Below the pieces are notes generated by a model. That model saw only the letters and a list, made by a program, of their open reading frames with translations. It had not been told where the DNA came from and did no database searches. A DNA stretch of 64,000 nt from Epiperipatus broadwayi (lineage: Eukaryota > Onychophora > Udeonychophora > Euonychophora > Peripatidae). Where the stretch lies: NCBI GenBank assembly GCA_028023455.1, contig JAQFVV010000020.1:6185092-6249091 (forward strand). Direction: 5' to 3'. The position numbers and the translations under genes are program-made. Positions within the stretch are counted from its first letter, which is position 1. The number at the start of each line of letters is the position of its first letter. Positions 24,281-35,911 of this stretch are shown piece by piece.

Positions 24281-25294
24281 TGACATTTGCTTCCGCTTTT
24301 GGTTTTTGAATTTAATGGCAGTTGAGGCAGGTTAGAAAGTAACCGAAAGTACTTCTGCGGATTTAAGGATTGTTTGTAATTGTTTGTAAACTGTTAAAAA
24401 TATTATTTCAATTATAATTACAATATTGTTTTTTTAATTAACGGATATTTTATTTATTTTACATATATATATGGTTCCCATTTGAGATACTGGTGGATGT
24501 TTGTGTTTTGTGTTTGGTAGATATTTATTTATTTACTTGATTACATCAAAGAAAGAAACATAATAAGCAAAACAAATGCTTTTTATAAGTTTTACAAATA
24601 CCATACAAAGTTTTATATAAAGCAATTGACAAAATCTTACGATAAAACAATAAATAGCAATAAAATAATACATATGAATAAACAACAAAATATATATTAA
24701 AATAAAAATAGAATAAAAAATAAACTAAATATAAATCAAACATTACAAATTATGCACAAAATAATCACAAAATAAAAAACAAAGTGACATATAAAAAACA
24801 AAGTAATACATGAATTACATTTTTTACTTTACAATATGAATGATTATAAGTCTACTTATCATTATATTTTTAGTGGTATTGGGTCAAGTGCACAGTATAT
24901 AGACATAATTTTGTAATAGACCGTATATGTAAACATTTATAGTGGATTAATGCTGTTTTGTTCTGAATTGTTTGTTTGATGCACATCTTGATATACCATA
25001 ATGTAATTATTAAACTAGAGATGATTCAGTGGTATTATGTAAATTTTTGCAAAATATCATATTTAAAGCTGCCAGGTATCAAATGTACTATATTCTCAAA
25101 TTGAAAGAATTAATGACCATTCAAATGCATTTGTATTTAAAATTTGTCATATTTAAATTCTTATATATTTGAACTTTGCCTTATTTACACTATCATATTT
25201 GAATTGTGAGGTATTGGAATGCTAATATTGAACTGTATTATAAATAACATTGTTTTGTTGATTGTTATATTTGTTTGAGTGTTCTGTTTAATGT

Positions 25295-25490
25295 CATCTG
25301 CCCTACCAATTGATAGTTTTCAAGGAGCTATTGTCTGTGAGCTAGAGGCAATTTTAGATATCTGGTGAATAGTATAACTGTGGTTAGCATTTATACTTAA
25401 CATCCTCACCAGTATACTCTAATTATCTAGGTTATATGTCATGTTCTTTCTGAATGCTTTCCATTACATAGTATATTTATAATTTTTGGT
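25295..25490. repeat. Dispersed ~190-bp repeat, copy 1
   Basis: Similar to 36445-36640; both contain AATTTTAGATATCTG and GTGGTTAGCATTTATA followed by CATCCTCACCAGTA or a close variant. No coding sequence recognised. Confidence 0.55.
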
Positions 25491-25679
25491 TCCCAATATG
25501 ATACATGAATATTAAACCCTATAGTATAATATTTTTAATTTTTGGAGCAATCAACTATAGAGCCTGATGATGATTGAATTTTTGTGGTTTGTATATAAAA
25601 GACCACACAATGAGGAGCTCAAATACAAAATACACCCTAAGACATCAAAACCAGTTTGCAGAATGTATTACAAGTATGT

Positions 25680-26865
25680 TCAGTTGATGATAGTTGGCAC
25701 AAGATAATAACCAGGAATAACAGCAAAAGAAGTTGGGCAATGCAAATGACATTCATAAAAATGTGGTAATGGTATAAAATGAAGTTCATCATAGAAAAAC
25801 ATAAGATTTAATAAATTTAAATATAGTGGACCATAAAAGTATAAAAAGTTTAATTTAGGTTGAAACAGGAAAAAGTTTAACATAAACAGAGATGTTTTAT
25901 ATTATATTAGAAATAAAAAATAAAATTTTTCTCACCATGGAATCAGAGATTTAAAATAGGAATCCAATTTTTGAGAATGTGGCATGGGAAGAAGACAGCC
26001 CTGTACATTCAAAATTATTTCTAGGGAATTGAGAGAGTAGACAAACATATGGATATGGAAATACTTGTGAATGTAATGTTGCAACATCAGCACTCAATAA
26101 AAGAAATGTTTAAAGAAACTCGGCACTCAATAGAAGAATTAAAACATAATGAATGCTTAGTGCAATAACTGGAAGAATTAAAAAAAACAATGAAACAGAA
26201 AATTAAAAAAATGTTGCAGGAAAATCAGCACACAGTAGAAGATAAAATGGACAGTCTCAAAAAAATTGGAACAAAGTCTGCATTCAAAGGTATAAAAATG
26301 AGAGAAGATTAAAAAAAGCACCAACAAAATGATTGTAGAAATAAAGTCAAAAGAGTAAGAGTAGATAATATAAAGGAAGAAATAAAGCAGATGAAATAAG
26401 TGTCACAAGTAACAAGTTGAAGAGGCATTCCAACATTAATTACAAATGAAGGAAGGGTCCATGATTGTCAGTGAAGAAAGATTGCAAGGGAAAATCATTG
26501 ATCAAATAGAAAGTATGATTGAAAGTATTGATGGTACATACATTAATAGTCTGGATATGGAAATAAAAGAATGCAATCTGATAGAAGAAATAGTTAAAGC
26601 ATGTGCTAAGATAAAGATAGATCAAAAAATTGAGGTGATTGAAATGTTGCTATTCCGAGAGGGAAGAAATAAAAGACTAAATGAAGATGATGTAGATTTT
26701 CCAAAAGAAGAAATGGTAAGAGGAATGATGGTTAAGGTAGACAAAATCATAACCAAAAATATTCAGATCAAAGCCTTCAAGGAAGATATGAGAGAAAGAC
26801 CTCTAATGGATTTGGAAAGTTTGAAAGAACTATTTCAGATCTCTAACTGAAGGAAGGATATAAAG
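25680..26865 (+). pseudogene. Decayed gag- or ORF1-like tract, unidentified
   Basis: The plus strand from about 26040 is full of Glu, Lys and Gln codons with repeated short motifs (HSIEEL/HSVEDK-like) suggesting a coiled coil, broken by several stops. The last part, 26446-26850, is open for 134 codons and ends in a natural stop; it is rich in Ile, Glu and Lys and has no recognised domain. Together with the zinc-knuckle-like trace near 27520 it could be a decayed retroelement gag, interrupted by the foldback insertion at 27044-27426. Confidence 0.3.
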
Positions 26866-27043
26866 ATCACCATTTCTTGCAACCACCTCCAGGGAGCACC
26901 CAAACATTGGTGGCATACATTAGGAATAAAGCTTCAAACCTTTGAGGAATACTATCTTGTAATTTACAGTATTTGGAGTGAAGATAAAGACAGGATGGAA
27001 TTCTGCACAGTGTCTCAAAAACATCCCACAGAAATAAGGAGAC

Positions 27044-27426
27044 AAAGCAAAACTCTCCATATAGTAGTGCCATCTTGTGCTAACAAGAGCAATCAATGGA
27101 TGCCAGAAGGCTTGTGCATAAAATCCCTATCTAGTGCCTACTCATCCAATATCCCCAGACTAGTTTCTGGCTTGTGGCCTTCATCAGTGAGGAGCCTTGG
27201 ATCTGAGAGCACTGCACCTAGATCTTAGGATCTAATGCAACCCTCCAGCACCCACCTTTTAACTCTATTTAACTACAAAACTCTGAGAATGAAATTGAAA
27301 ACACTATTAATATTTTCAATCCAAGCTTGTTAGCACAAGATGGCACTACTATATGGAGAGTTTTGCTTTGTTTTGGATTGTTTAATAACAATTATTGTGC
27401 TAGTATGAGAAAGTGATCATGTGATT
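27044..27426 (-). mobile_element. Ribozyme-bearing foldback element, subfamily 1
   Basis: Flanked by an exact 12-bp target-site duplication, AAATAAGGAGAC (27032-27043 and 27427-27438). The left ~275 bases are an inverted unit like 22569-22880; the right ~100 bases are the unit's tail in plus orientation (CTATATGGAGAGTTTTGC near 27349 to GTGATCATGTGATT). The tail is therefore present at both ends in opposite orientation, giving a foldback structure. Non-coding. Confidence 0.8.
27152..27193 (-). ncRNA. Putative hammerhead ribozyme, intact core
   Basis: Minus strand: TCCTCA (27193-27188) pairs with TGGGGA (27157-27152); CTGATGA at 27187-27181; stem II GGC/GCC with an A-A mismatch at its base; GAAA at 27167-27164; stem III ACTAGT; cleavage triplet GTC. 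It differs from the best copy by one stem II base, which shortens stem II to 3 bp. Confidence 0.75.
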
Positions 27427-27449
27427 AAATAAGGAGACGCATATCCAGT

Positions 27450-27960
27450 TATTTTATAGGCAGGTTTCCAAGACAGCTTTGTCAGCTTTTCACTTATCAC
27501 AAGGCCAAATAATCAGAACAATATGATATAATATGTCTTCTGTGGTTCAACAAATCATTTTAAGCAACAACAAATGTTTCAATAAAAAATGACAGAGCTA
27601 TTAACAGTCATTGATTACGCCAACATCCAGAAAGAGTCTCCAGATGAAGTCAGAAGATGACCCACCATGTAGCAACAATACAATATTACAATTGGGTAGA
27701 TCAAGTGTATTCTAAGAAATGAGACCCACCAAAATCAATAACATCAAAGTTAGATGGGTAGCAGATATACATCTAAAGATATTATGCTTCCAAATAGAGA
27801 AAAACCACCTCCTGTATGGCAGAAATTGCATCAACTAGATAAGAGGCTAATAGATAGCCAATATCAAATAATGAATCAATATTTGGAAGTGCATCTAATT
27901 GGAAACATTGTGATTGATTCAATTTTAGAAAAAAAAATTAGCTTATGGCAATAAGTTAAC
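27450..27960 (+). pseudogene. Possible decayed gag fragment with zinc-knuckle trace
   Basis: Around 27525-27570 one frame reads VFCGSTNHFKQQ, the spacing of a CCHC zinc knuckle with the first and last Cys replaced. A 66-codon open frame follows at 27754-27954 with no recognised domain. Weak evidence; could be chance. Confidence 0.2.
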
Positions 27961-28578
27961 ATGAATAGTAAATTTTATTTTATTTTTGGCCTAAGGAAAG
28001 GTGTGTTGAAATAATAATCTTTTTATCTCCAATATATAATATATTTTATAAATCTTATAGTTGGCAAATTATAAAACAAATTCAGCTTTCACAAACTTTA
28101 TTCAGTTTTTCTTTTATATATCAGTTTATATTATAAACATCCACATGTTTATGAAGTATCATTTATTTAAATCAGTTTTACTTTAGTTTTAAAAAGATAA
28201 GGAAACTAATTTAGTTTAACTAAGTTGTTTTAGTAAGTCTCTCTTAGAATTTATGTTACAAAAACAATACTTCATTCAATGCTTAATTTATAAAACTTTT
28301 ACTAAATTATTTTATTTTTTATTGTTATTTAAAAAACTCTTGAAAAGTCAATTTCTTTTGAAGCTTTGTTCCTGGTTTTGAGAATTTTGGATTTCAAATT
28401 GATAATATTTTGTGTCATATAAACAAGCATTTATTTAATTTTTTTAGTTAATTGAATGAATGAAAATAATTACTGACTTATTACAGAATTAAACAAGGCA
28501 AAATGCCACCCTGTGCCAACCAGATTAATCAATAGATGCCAGAAATAAAATCCCTATCTAGTGCCTACTCATCCAATA

Positions 28579-28620
28579 TCCACAGACTAGTTTCTGGCTT
28601 GTGGCCTTCATCAGTGAGAA
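28579..28620 (-). ncRNA. Hammerhead-like motif, partly decayed
   Basis: Minus strand: CTGATGA (28614-28608), GGC/GCC stem II with an A-A mismatch, GAAA (28594-28591), ACTAGT and GTC. The core is intact, but stem I is weakened (TTCTCA against TGTGGA: one mismatch and one wobble). Confidence 0.55.
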
Positions 28621-28965
28621 GCCTTGTATCTGAGAGTCCTTAATGGAGAGTTTTGCCTTGTTTAATAACAATTATGTGCTAGTATAAGAGATAGTGATTA
28701 TGTGATGTTTAGTGCTTTAACACCAATCCTGCCTAATAGGATAGTGGTGGCTATGGTTGTTAAAGAACCAAAGACACCAAAATGTATGGGTGCTGAACTG
28801 AGTTCAGACCCATATGGCTATATAAGCTATTGAGCTTAGATTGAAAATATTATTGTGTTTTCAATTTCATTCTCATAGTTTTGTAGTTAAGTAGAGATAA
28901 AAGGTGGCTGCTGGAGGGTTGCATTAAATACTAAGATCTAGGTGCAGTGCTCTCAGATCCAAGGC

Positions 28966-29007
28966 TTGTCACCAATGAAGGCCACAAGCCAGAAACTAGT
29001 CTGGGGG
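28966..29007 (+). ncRNA. Hammerhead-like motif, broken core
   Basis: Aligns to the 22674-22715 ribozyme, but the core reads CCAATGA (28972-28978), losing invariant U4 and G5. GAAA (28992-28995), the ACTAGT stem III and GTC are retained. Expected to be inactive. Confidence 0.5.
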
Positions 29008-31544
29008 ATATTGGATGAGTAGGCACTAGATAGGAATTTTATGCACAAGCCTTTCTGGCATTCATTGATTATTCTGGTTGGCACAAGGTGGCACTACTGT
29101 ATGGAGAGTTTTGCCTTGTTTAATAACAATTATGTGCTAGTAAAAGAGATAGTGATCATGTGATGTTTAGGGCTTTATTACAGAATTGTGTAAACAGGCA
29201 ATCACTGGCTTTGTTAATTAAGGAATTTGGTAAGCAAGTGGCTTGTTAATCAAAAAAATGAATGATGTAAAAGAATTATTCTGATCAATCTGCTTCCTTT
29301 CATCATTAATCCTGCTGCTTCTTGTGATTATTGCTTTTGGCTGCTTAGCATGCTGCATTCTGAAACTTTACCAGTAGTCAAGTTAATAACTATGTGTAGC
29401 TAGGAACCAGGGAAACAAATTTCACATTTTTAGTATATTGCTCATAACCAGTAAATGTCCATCTCTCCTTGATAATCTTGAGCCAGCAACATGCTAACTA
29501 TCACTAAGTATAAAACAAAATCAAGCTTCTCAACCTGAAAGAATAATTTCATGACAACTCCACAAAATTAAAAAAACTGGTAAATGAAGAGACTTCACAT
29601 AAAAACTATTAAGCAGATTCTTTTGCACACATACATACATATATATAAAATTCAACTTTTCTGGAAAATAATATCTCCTTTACCATCTTTTCTTTGCACT
29701 TATGTTAACCATTTATTTATGAACTATTTTATAAAACTATACTTTGTTATCAACAAGACAATGATGATTTTAATTTAAATTATGTAATTTCATGTATTTA
29801 TGCATTTATCTGTTATATAAAACTATTTTAAATCTTTATACATTATAAAACCTTAGCTAACTTTGTATATTTAATATAGCATAGTAGTGTTAGTGTAGAC
29901 AAAAGAAACAGTCTGTTTCTTAAAAGTTTAATTTTCTTTTTCCCTCATAAAGAGTTTTATTATTTTTTTAAAAAAGGGAAAATGTTATTAATTATGATGT
30001 TTTAGATCAATGTTACTTTTAAAGAAAAGTTTTAAACAAAACAGACAAGTTTTAAAAACAGATAAATGAATATTTTATTTTTAGAGCTCATATTTATTAA
30101 TTAATTTAGTGTCTCTGATGAGATTTTAAAAAGCATAATCATATATGTGTGTTTTAAAAAAATGCATGTAATCATATAAATTGTTTGATAAGCTGGTTTA
30201 ATTTGTTATCAGTTTTTTAAATTTACTCTGTTTGCACTACACATGTCTGAAATGAAAGGAAATGGTATATGTATATGTGTGCATAGTCTGTAATAATCCT
30301 ATATATTAATTCACCATATATGACTATTATCTTTGCTCACCTTCCCATATCACCATTATATATATATATGATTCTCATTTAAGGCACTTGGTGGATAATT
30401 GTATTTTGTGTTTGGTAGAGACATTTCTCCTCATGAATTACATTTTTTTATTTTATAATAATGGTGATTCTGAAACCATATTGTCATAGGTTTAGGGATA
30501 TTAGGTCATGCTTAATTTTGTAATGGCCTGCATGTGTGAGCATTCATTGTGGATTAAGGCTGCTTTGTTTGTTTAATGCAAAAGTGAAATATATATGTGC
30601 ACATATCTTGATAAACCATAAAGTAATTTACTTCAGAGATGATCCAATAATATTAGATAAATTTTTGGAAAGTGTAATATCTAAAGCTACCAAATAGAAA
30701 ATGAGCTATATGCTCACATTAAAAGAGTTAATAACTATTCAAATGCATTGGCATTTAAATTTATCATACTTTGTTCTACTTATACTCTATCATGTGATAT
30801 TTGATCTCTCATGTTGAACTGTAATTTATTATATATTGTGACCTATGAGAAATCAAATGCCAATATGAATAGATACATAAATACATCATCAAGCACCATT
30901 TTGTACCATAGTGATCTCTCAATAGCTATCCTCAATAAGTTCATAACATATGCCACAATGCAAAGATATAGAGGGGAAGCATTATAATAAAATATAGTAA
31001 AATACAAACTAACATTATATTAATAAATAAAGAGAAAGAGAAATCTTAACTCACTCTAGCAAAAGTATTTTAATTTTGTAAACATATGCCATTGAGGTTA
31101 CATTTAAATTTATTTTTTCTAAAAAGATCTAATACAACTATCTTTTTTATCCATTTTCTAAAGATCTTCTAAGCATCTCATTGTTTTGATCAGATAAAAA
31201 CATTAATTCTTTAATATGTACTTTTAAAATCTATGCCACTTAAGGTCCATTTTTAAATGCAAAATTGTACTATTAAAATAAATTTAATAATATGGTCCTT
31301 CACTTATATTATGGCATCTCAAGGATTTTGATCTCATAAATTCTTTTGACTCTTTAGATTTATTCACTGTTGAATGAAATCCTAGTTACTAAAATAAATA
31401 AGATATACACTTCCCCCAAGTTAATATTTTATCATAATTATGACAATAAAAAATTATAACTACTTAAATAAAATACAATATAATCTGTTAAATTTAAAAT
31501 AAGATAAAGAATAAGATAGGATTACACTCAGATATTAAGAATGG

Positions 31545-31697
31545 CAAAACTCTTCATACAGTAGTGCCATTCAGTGCAATCCAGAGTAATCAATGGATTC
31601 CTGAATACTCTGGCTTGCACTAAGTGGCACTACTGTATGGAGAGTTTTGCCTGTTTTAATAACAGTTATGAGAAAGCATAAGAAATGGTGATCATGT
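31545..31697. mobile_element. Deleted foldback member without ribozyme
   Basis: 153 bp flanked by an exact 14-bp duplication, GATATTAAGAATGG (31531-31544 and 31698-31711). It consists only of the family tail in both orientations (CATACAGTAGTGCCA near 31557; CACTACTGTATGGAGAG near 31627) around a short middle, ending ATGGTGATCATGTGAT. The hammerhead half has been lost. It shows that the two tails alone can make an insertion with a target-site duplication. Confidence 0.75.
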
Positions 31698-31714
31698 GAT
31701 ATTAAGAATGGGAA

Positions 31715-34700
31715 AGGGATTTTGTAACCACCCTACACATCTTAGAATAAATCCACATAACACCTTATTCATATGAACAAGATTCTTGTAAAGTTAAATT
31801 TTATCATAAAATAATAAATATGATCTTCAAATATGAAAATGATTTAAAATAAATATGTATAGTGATTTGAAATTAGCAAATGGAATTAATTAAGGTGATC
31901 CAAATTAACAAAGAAATTGTAATTCTTTATTAAGAAAATACATCTTTCTTAGATCTTCTACCAATGTTTAAATAATCCAATAAAGTGACTTGTTAAATTA
32001 AATGTCAGGTATTGTTTTAGCAAATACATTTAAACAATTAGGTAGTGTTTTATAAGCATTTAAATTATAACCAATATATGGAGTGATTTTTGTTTGATAA
32101 GTGGGATAATGTGAAGAAACGACTATGAAAATTTCTTAAATATAACAACAAATATTTATTTACATAAAATTAACAACAAAAATTATTAATAATTCATATT
32201 TGAGTCCACATAACCAAAAAGTTTTTTACAATGTTGCTTCTGCAAAATTTATCAGAAGAATCAAAAATAAAATTTACATATTGCTTTATTAAAATAAACT
32301 TCAATGGATTAAACAAAATAATCCAGCATAATAAAATAACTTTTATTGTTAATTAGTCAAAAGTTATCATTTATTAATTCATATATACAATGATAATAAA
32401 CTTCATATAATCACTTCTATGGATATTTGGAATACTCAATAATCAACATATTAGTTTACTAATCCCACAATGAAGGAATTATAAGATATATATATATATT
32501 ATCTTTTATGCCCAATATTAACCTTTAAAATTCTAAAATTAATTATTTATCATATTTAGTCCTGACAATAGCAAAGCTTAAATACTGAACTGACACATTT
32601 ACACTGTACTATTCATATTTTAAGCGTACCAAGAGTGCTCTAGAGGTAAGGTAGAATTCCACAATATGTTGATAAAATCACTAAAAATGCCAGATAACAT
32701 GGTAAAATCTTACTCATGCTTTGTTAAGCATACTATAAATTACAAACAAAATCAAATTTCAATAATAATAATAATAAGTAAGGCAAAGTAAAAGTGTGCT
32801 GGCATAGCTCATACAACATATCTACTTTTAAGGATTAGTAAAGGATATAGGATTTTGTCACTAATCAGGAAATAATGAGAATGTGCATTATGACAAAATA
32901 CTGAATAAATATTGCCTTAAAATAGAGCCTAAGCTTAATTTCCTAAATATATACTATAAGCATATAAACACTAGCAAGATATCAAAAATAAGAGAGTTAA
33001 TTGCTACATTTCTTTTGAAAAATAAGCTAGCAAAAATAATGATGGAGACTAACTACCATTCTTAAAAATATACTGGCATATAAAAGCACTTCTAAAATAA
33101 AAAGTGAATAAATCTATCTAAAACAAAAATACAACAGCTTTCAAATGTGAAATATGATAAATAACAATAATTAATTAATTCCAAATATGGTTCTATTAAC
33201 ATTAGGGAATAAGTCATAAATAAATAATAGAATTATATAACAGCTTATTCGGCTTACAGCATAGCAAATTGTTCATATTTTAAAAAGGAAGACATATTAA
33301 GGTACTGTTCTGAACACTTTAATGTCTAATATTTTAAAATATATCATACAATATAAAAATGATATGCACATAAATGAAAAATACTATAAAAATCATAATA
33401 TAACTAAATTCAATCTTTTATCATTAAATAAATTAAATAATGCCCCTCTGTTTCCTTCTTGAATCAGTCTCCATTTATCTTGAATATGAAAAAGCATGTT
33501 GACAACCACATCTTGTGGACAGCTAACATATCTATTATATAATAACATAACTTAAGATATTAAATCTATAATATAACTATAAAATGTAAAACATGTTTCT
33601 TTTGGATATTTTTATTAAATTCAAAATAATTCTGCTAGAAAATGTATAAGTTTATGGCCATTCATTAAAACATTTATTCCTTTAAATTATAATAAATGTT
33701 CATGATGTAGTAAATATCTCTCTCATGTACTTGATGTCAGGTTTTTACATTAATCCATTAAGTAGTAATGTAAATACTATGTAATAAATTAGTTCTAATA
33801 GAGAATGTATATGAAATATCATTACATACTTGAAGGAGAAAATATTTCCTATCTTATATTGGTGACCTCAATGGTCTTCATATGCAAGAAGAAAAAAAAT
33901 CATTTGCAGTTTTTAAACATTTTTGTAGGTATTATAAATAATTAAAAGTAGAAAAATTATTTAAATTCATTAATATAAAATTATTATTGCAGATAAATTA
34001 TTTCCATTTTATTAAGTGAAACATTTTTAAATTTCACATATTATCAATTAAACAATTCATTGTAAGTTGATTTTTATTATTATCCCCCACTTGGAGAAAA
34101 TTGTTTTTTTTTCTCTTTTAGGAGAGAAACAATTTCTTTTATTAAAATACAGCACAAGTAAATTATTTTATTAAAGTGTAAATTATTAATTTAATATCCT
34201 TTTAAAGTTGAATAAGCTTGTGGTTTTAAGACCTGTAGAGGTCCCTACTATCGCATTTTATATGCATGTGCTTGAGGCTACAGCCTTAATGAATATTAAT
34301 ATCCTTTTGTAAATTTAAAATCACTGTTAAACATCTGAAAATATATTTGCTATGTCAATACAGTTCTATTTAGTTATAAAGTCTATTTTCTAAGGTAAAT
34401 AAATTTGAAACAACTTGACACAAACTTTTTTAAAGAAAATATCAAGAAATGATTAATAATTTCTGTAATGTTCTTACCAATAAGACAAATAAATATTCTG
34501 TAGCAATTTTAATTATTATACAGATGTTTTTTTGGAGAAGGAATTTGAGAATGATTTTAAAATCATGATAATGGTAACAATAATAGTTTTTGAAGTTTTC
34601 CACTGCAGCAAACATTAAAATTAACATTCTAAACATAACAATGAAATATATTACCATTTCACTAGCAGATATAGAGACTTCAATTCCTTTGTCATTATCA

Positions 34701-35397
34701 GTTCAGACAATTGTGTCAGAATAGTTTTAATTTACTCTATCATACTCAGTTAAAAAAATAATAAGTTTACATAAAATTAAACTTTTAAATTTCAGGAGTT
34801 TTAAATTTCAATTGCTATAAATAAAATTAAAATTGATAAAGAATCTTGATCAGGTGACAAATCTCACTTATTTATACTATTGTTCAGGTGATCATTTTAC
34901 CAGACTATTTATTAACTCTTTATCCTACAACCTCTTCTTTGATTAGATTAAATCTTTGACTTAATTTATCACTAGGGAAGGTTGTTAATCAAAAATTATC
35001 TAATTAAATATTCAATTTTAAAATAAATTAATTTTTTGTTTAGATGACTACAAAATTAATTAAAAACCTTCCTGGTTGCAAAAAAAATATCCAAATAATT
35101 TATTAAAAATTTTAAAAGACCAGGATAAGTAAAAATATTACATAATTACAAAGCAAATACTTATACATTTTAATACATTTATTATTTTAAATCTACATAA
35201 AATGTCAGAATAGGTTTTAAAATTACTTTTAAGAATATTTTAAAATAAATAATATTAAATAAGACTAATATTTATTCATTAATTCATTATTTTAAAATTC
35301 TAACTTTAATAATTAACTTTATTAAACTTTTTCTATTTAAATTAGTTTTAAAATATTTAACTACAATAATATGTTTTATAATTAAAATTAATTAAAT
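31715..35397. other. AT-rich DNA without a recognised gene
   Basis: No coding region or structured repeat recognised apart from an AAT run near 32763-32778, a short AT run near 32488, and a fragment at 34200-34310 related to the 21081-21563 repeat. The short open frames at 32883-33065 and 34442-34657 have no recognisable features. Confidence 0.5.
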
Positions 35398-35506
35398 ATT
35401 ATAGCTTTAAAAAACAATGAGGATTTCCAATTCCTCTACAAGCTTTGTGTTAAATGCTTATCCAGAGCCAGCACTTAAAATATCTCTGTCAGGAACCCCT
35501 TCCCAA

Positions 35507-35549
35507 ACCTCTGACCATGGTTTCATGCTTTGGCATTCCTCAAAGAGAT
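35507..35549 (-). ncRNA. Hammerhead motif, left arm, one core change
   Basis: Minus strand: stem I ATCTCT/AGAGGT pairs at all six positions (one wobble); stem II ATGC/GCAT is perfect with loop CAAA; GAAA at 35524-35521; stem III palindrome ACCATGGT; triplet GTC. The core reads TTGAGGA, so C3 is U; position 7 is variable in hammerheads, so the G there is tolerated. Confidence 0.6.
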
Positions 35550-35868
35550 GTCAGGGTAGGTTCACACACTAGATCTAAAAATACCAACCCAAAGCCAGCA
35601 TTTAACTAAAAGTTATCTATTGAGTTGAAAATCTAAAAATTTTCAGACATCTACATGTCTTCAAATCCAGCTATCCATCTCAAATACCTATATGGGGCTG
35701 ATAGATCTTCATCCATACCATATAGTAGTTGTCTTAGCAATATAAAAAATTGCATAAGACTTATGGCAGAGACGATAAATAGTCAAAATAAGAGTCATAG
35801 ATCACATGACCCTATCTCTTAAGCTTTGGGTTGGTATTTTTAGATCTAGTGTCTGAACCTACCCTGAC

Positions 35869-35911
35869 ACCTCTCTGAGGAGTGCCAAAGCATGAAACCA
35901 TGGTCAAAGGT
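35869..35911 (+). ncRNA. Putative hammerhead ribozyme, subfamily 2, intact core
   Basis: Stem I ACCTCT (35869-35874) pairs with AAAGGT (35906-35911) at five of six positions. Core CTGAGGA is at 35875-35881. Stem II GTGC/GCAT (one G-U) has a CAAA loop. GAAA is at 35894-35897. Stem III is the palindrome ACCATGGT, and the cleavage C is 35905 in GTC. All three stems differ in sequence from subfamily 1 yet nearly all positions still pair. Confidence 0.75.

Larger units (their letters stand above)
23507..24415. mobile_element. Head-to-head pair of truncated Penelope-like 3' ends (palindrome)
   Basis: Arms 23507-23958 and 23971-24415 are almost identical inverted copies around a 12-base A-rich spacer. 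Each arm encodes the same C-terminal GIY-YIG fragment, reading outward, plus its 3' untranslated region. The paralogous site in the duplication (about 30345-30360) joins the two flanks with only an AT run, so the whole palindrome was inserted into an AT microsatellite after or during the duplication. Both arms stop at the same codon, so the 5' truncation point is shared. Inverted and tandem partial copies are typical of Penelope-like insertions. Confidence 0.8.
20985..25245. repeat. Large direct duplication, copy 1
   Basis: Collinear with 28020-30830, interrupted by different insertions in each copy. Shared landmarks: 21690-21790 with 28193-28290, 21870-22060 with 28360-28490 plus 29175-29250, 22440-22560 with 29575-29710, 23070-23130 with 29890-29950, and 24462-24540 with 30350-30425. 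Copy 1 alone has the tandem pair at 21081-21563, the ribozyme element at 22569-22880 and the Penelope-like palindrome. No host exon was recognised in either copy. Confidence 0.7.
28491..29174. mobile_element. Composite ribozyme-bearing element with inverted 5' half
   Basis: Flanked by an exact 13-bp target-site duplication, TTATTACAGAATT (28478-28490 and 29175-29187), and absent from the paralogous site near 21975-21990. Order: an inverted partial unit with a hammerhead (28491-28645), a plus tail (28646-28730), a ~125-base segment not in the other subfamily 1 members (28731-28855, containing CCCATATGGCTATATAAG), then a complete plus unit with a second hammerhead (28856-29174). The middle segment resembles the centres of the elements at 35411-36062 and 39250-39835, linking the subfamilies. 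Confidence 0.8.
28020..30830. repeat. Large direct duplication, copy 2
   Basis: Collinear with 20985-25245 (landmarks given there) but lacking the 21081-21563 tandem pair, the 22569-22880 unit and the Penelope-like palindrome, and carrying its own insertion at 28491-29174. Many point differences, so the duplication is not recent. No host exons recognised. Confidence 0.7.
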
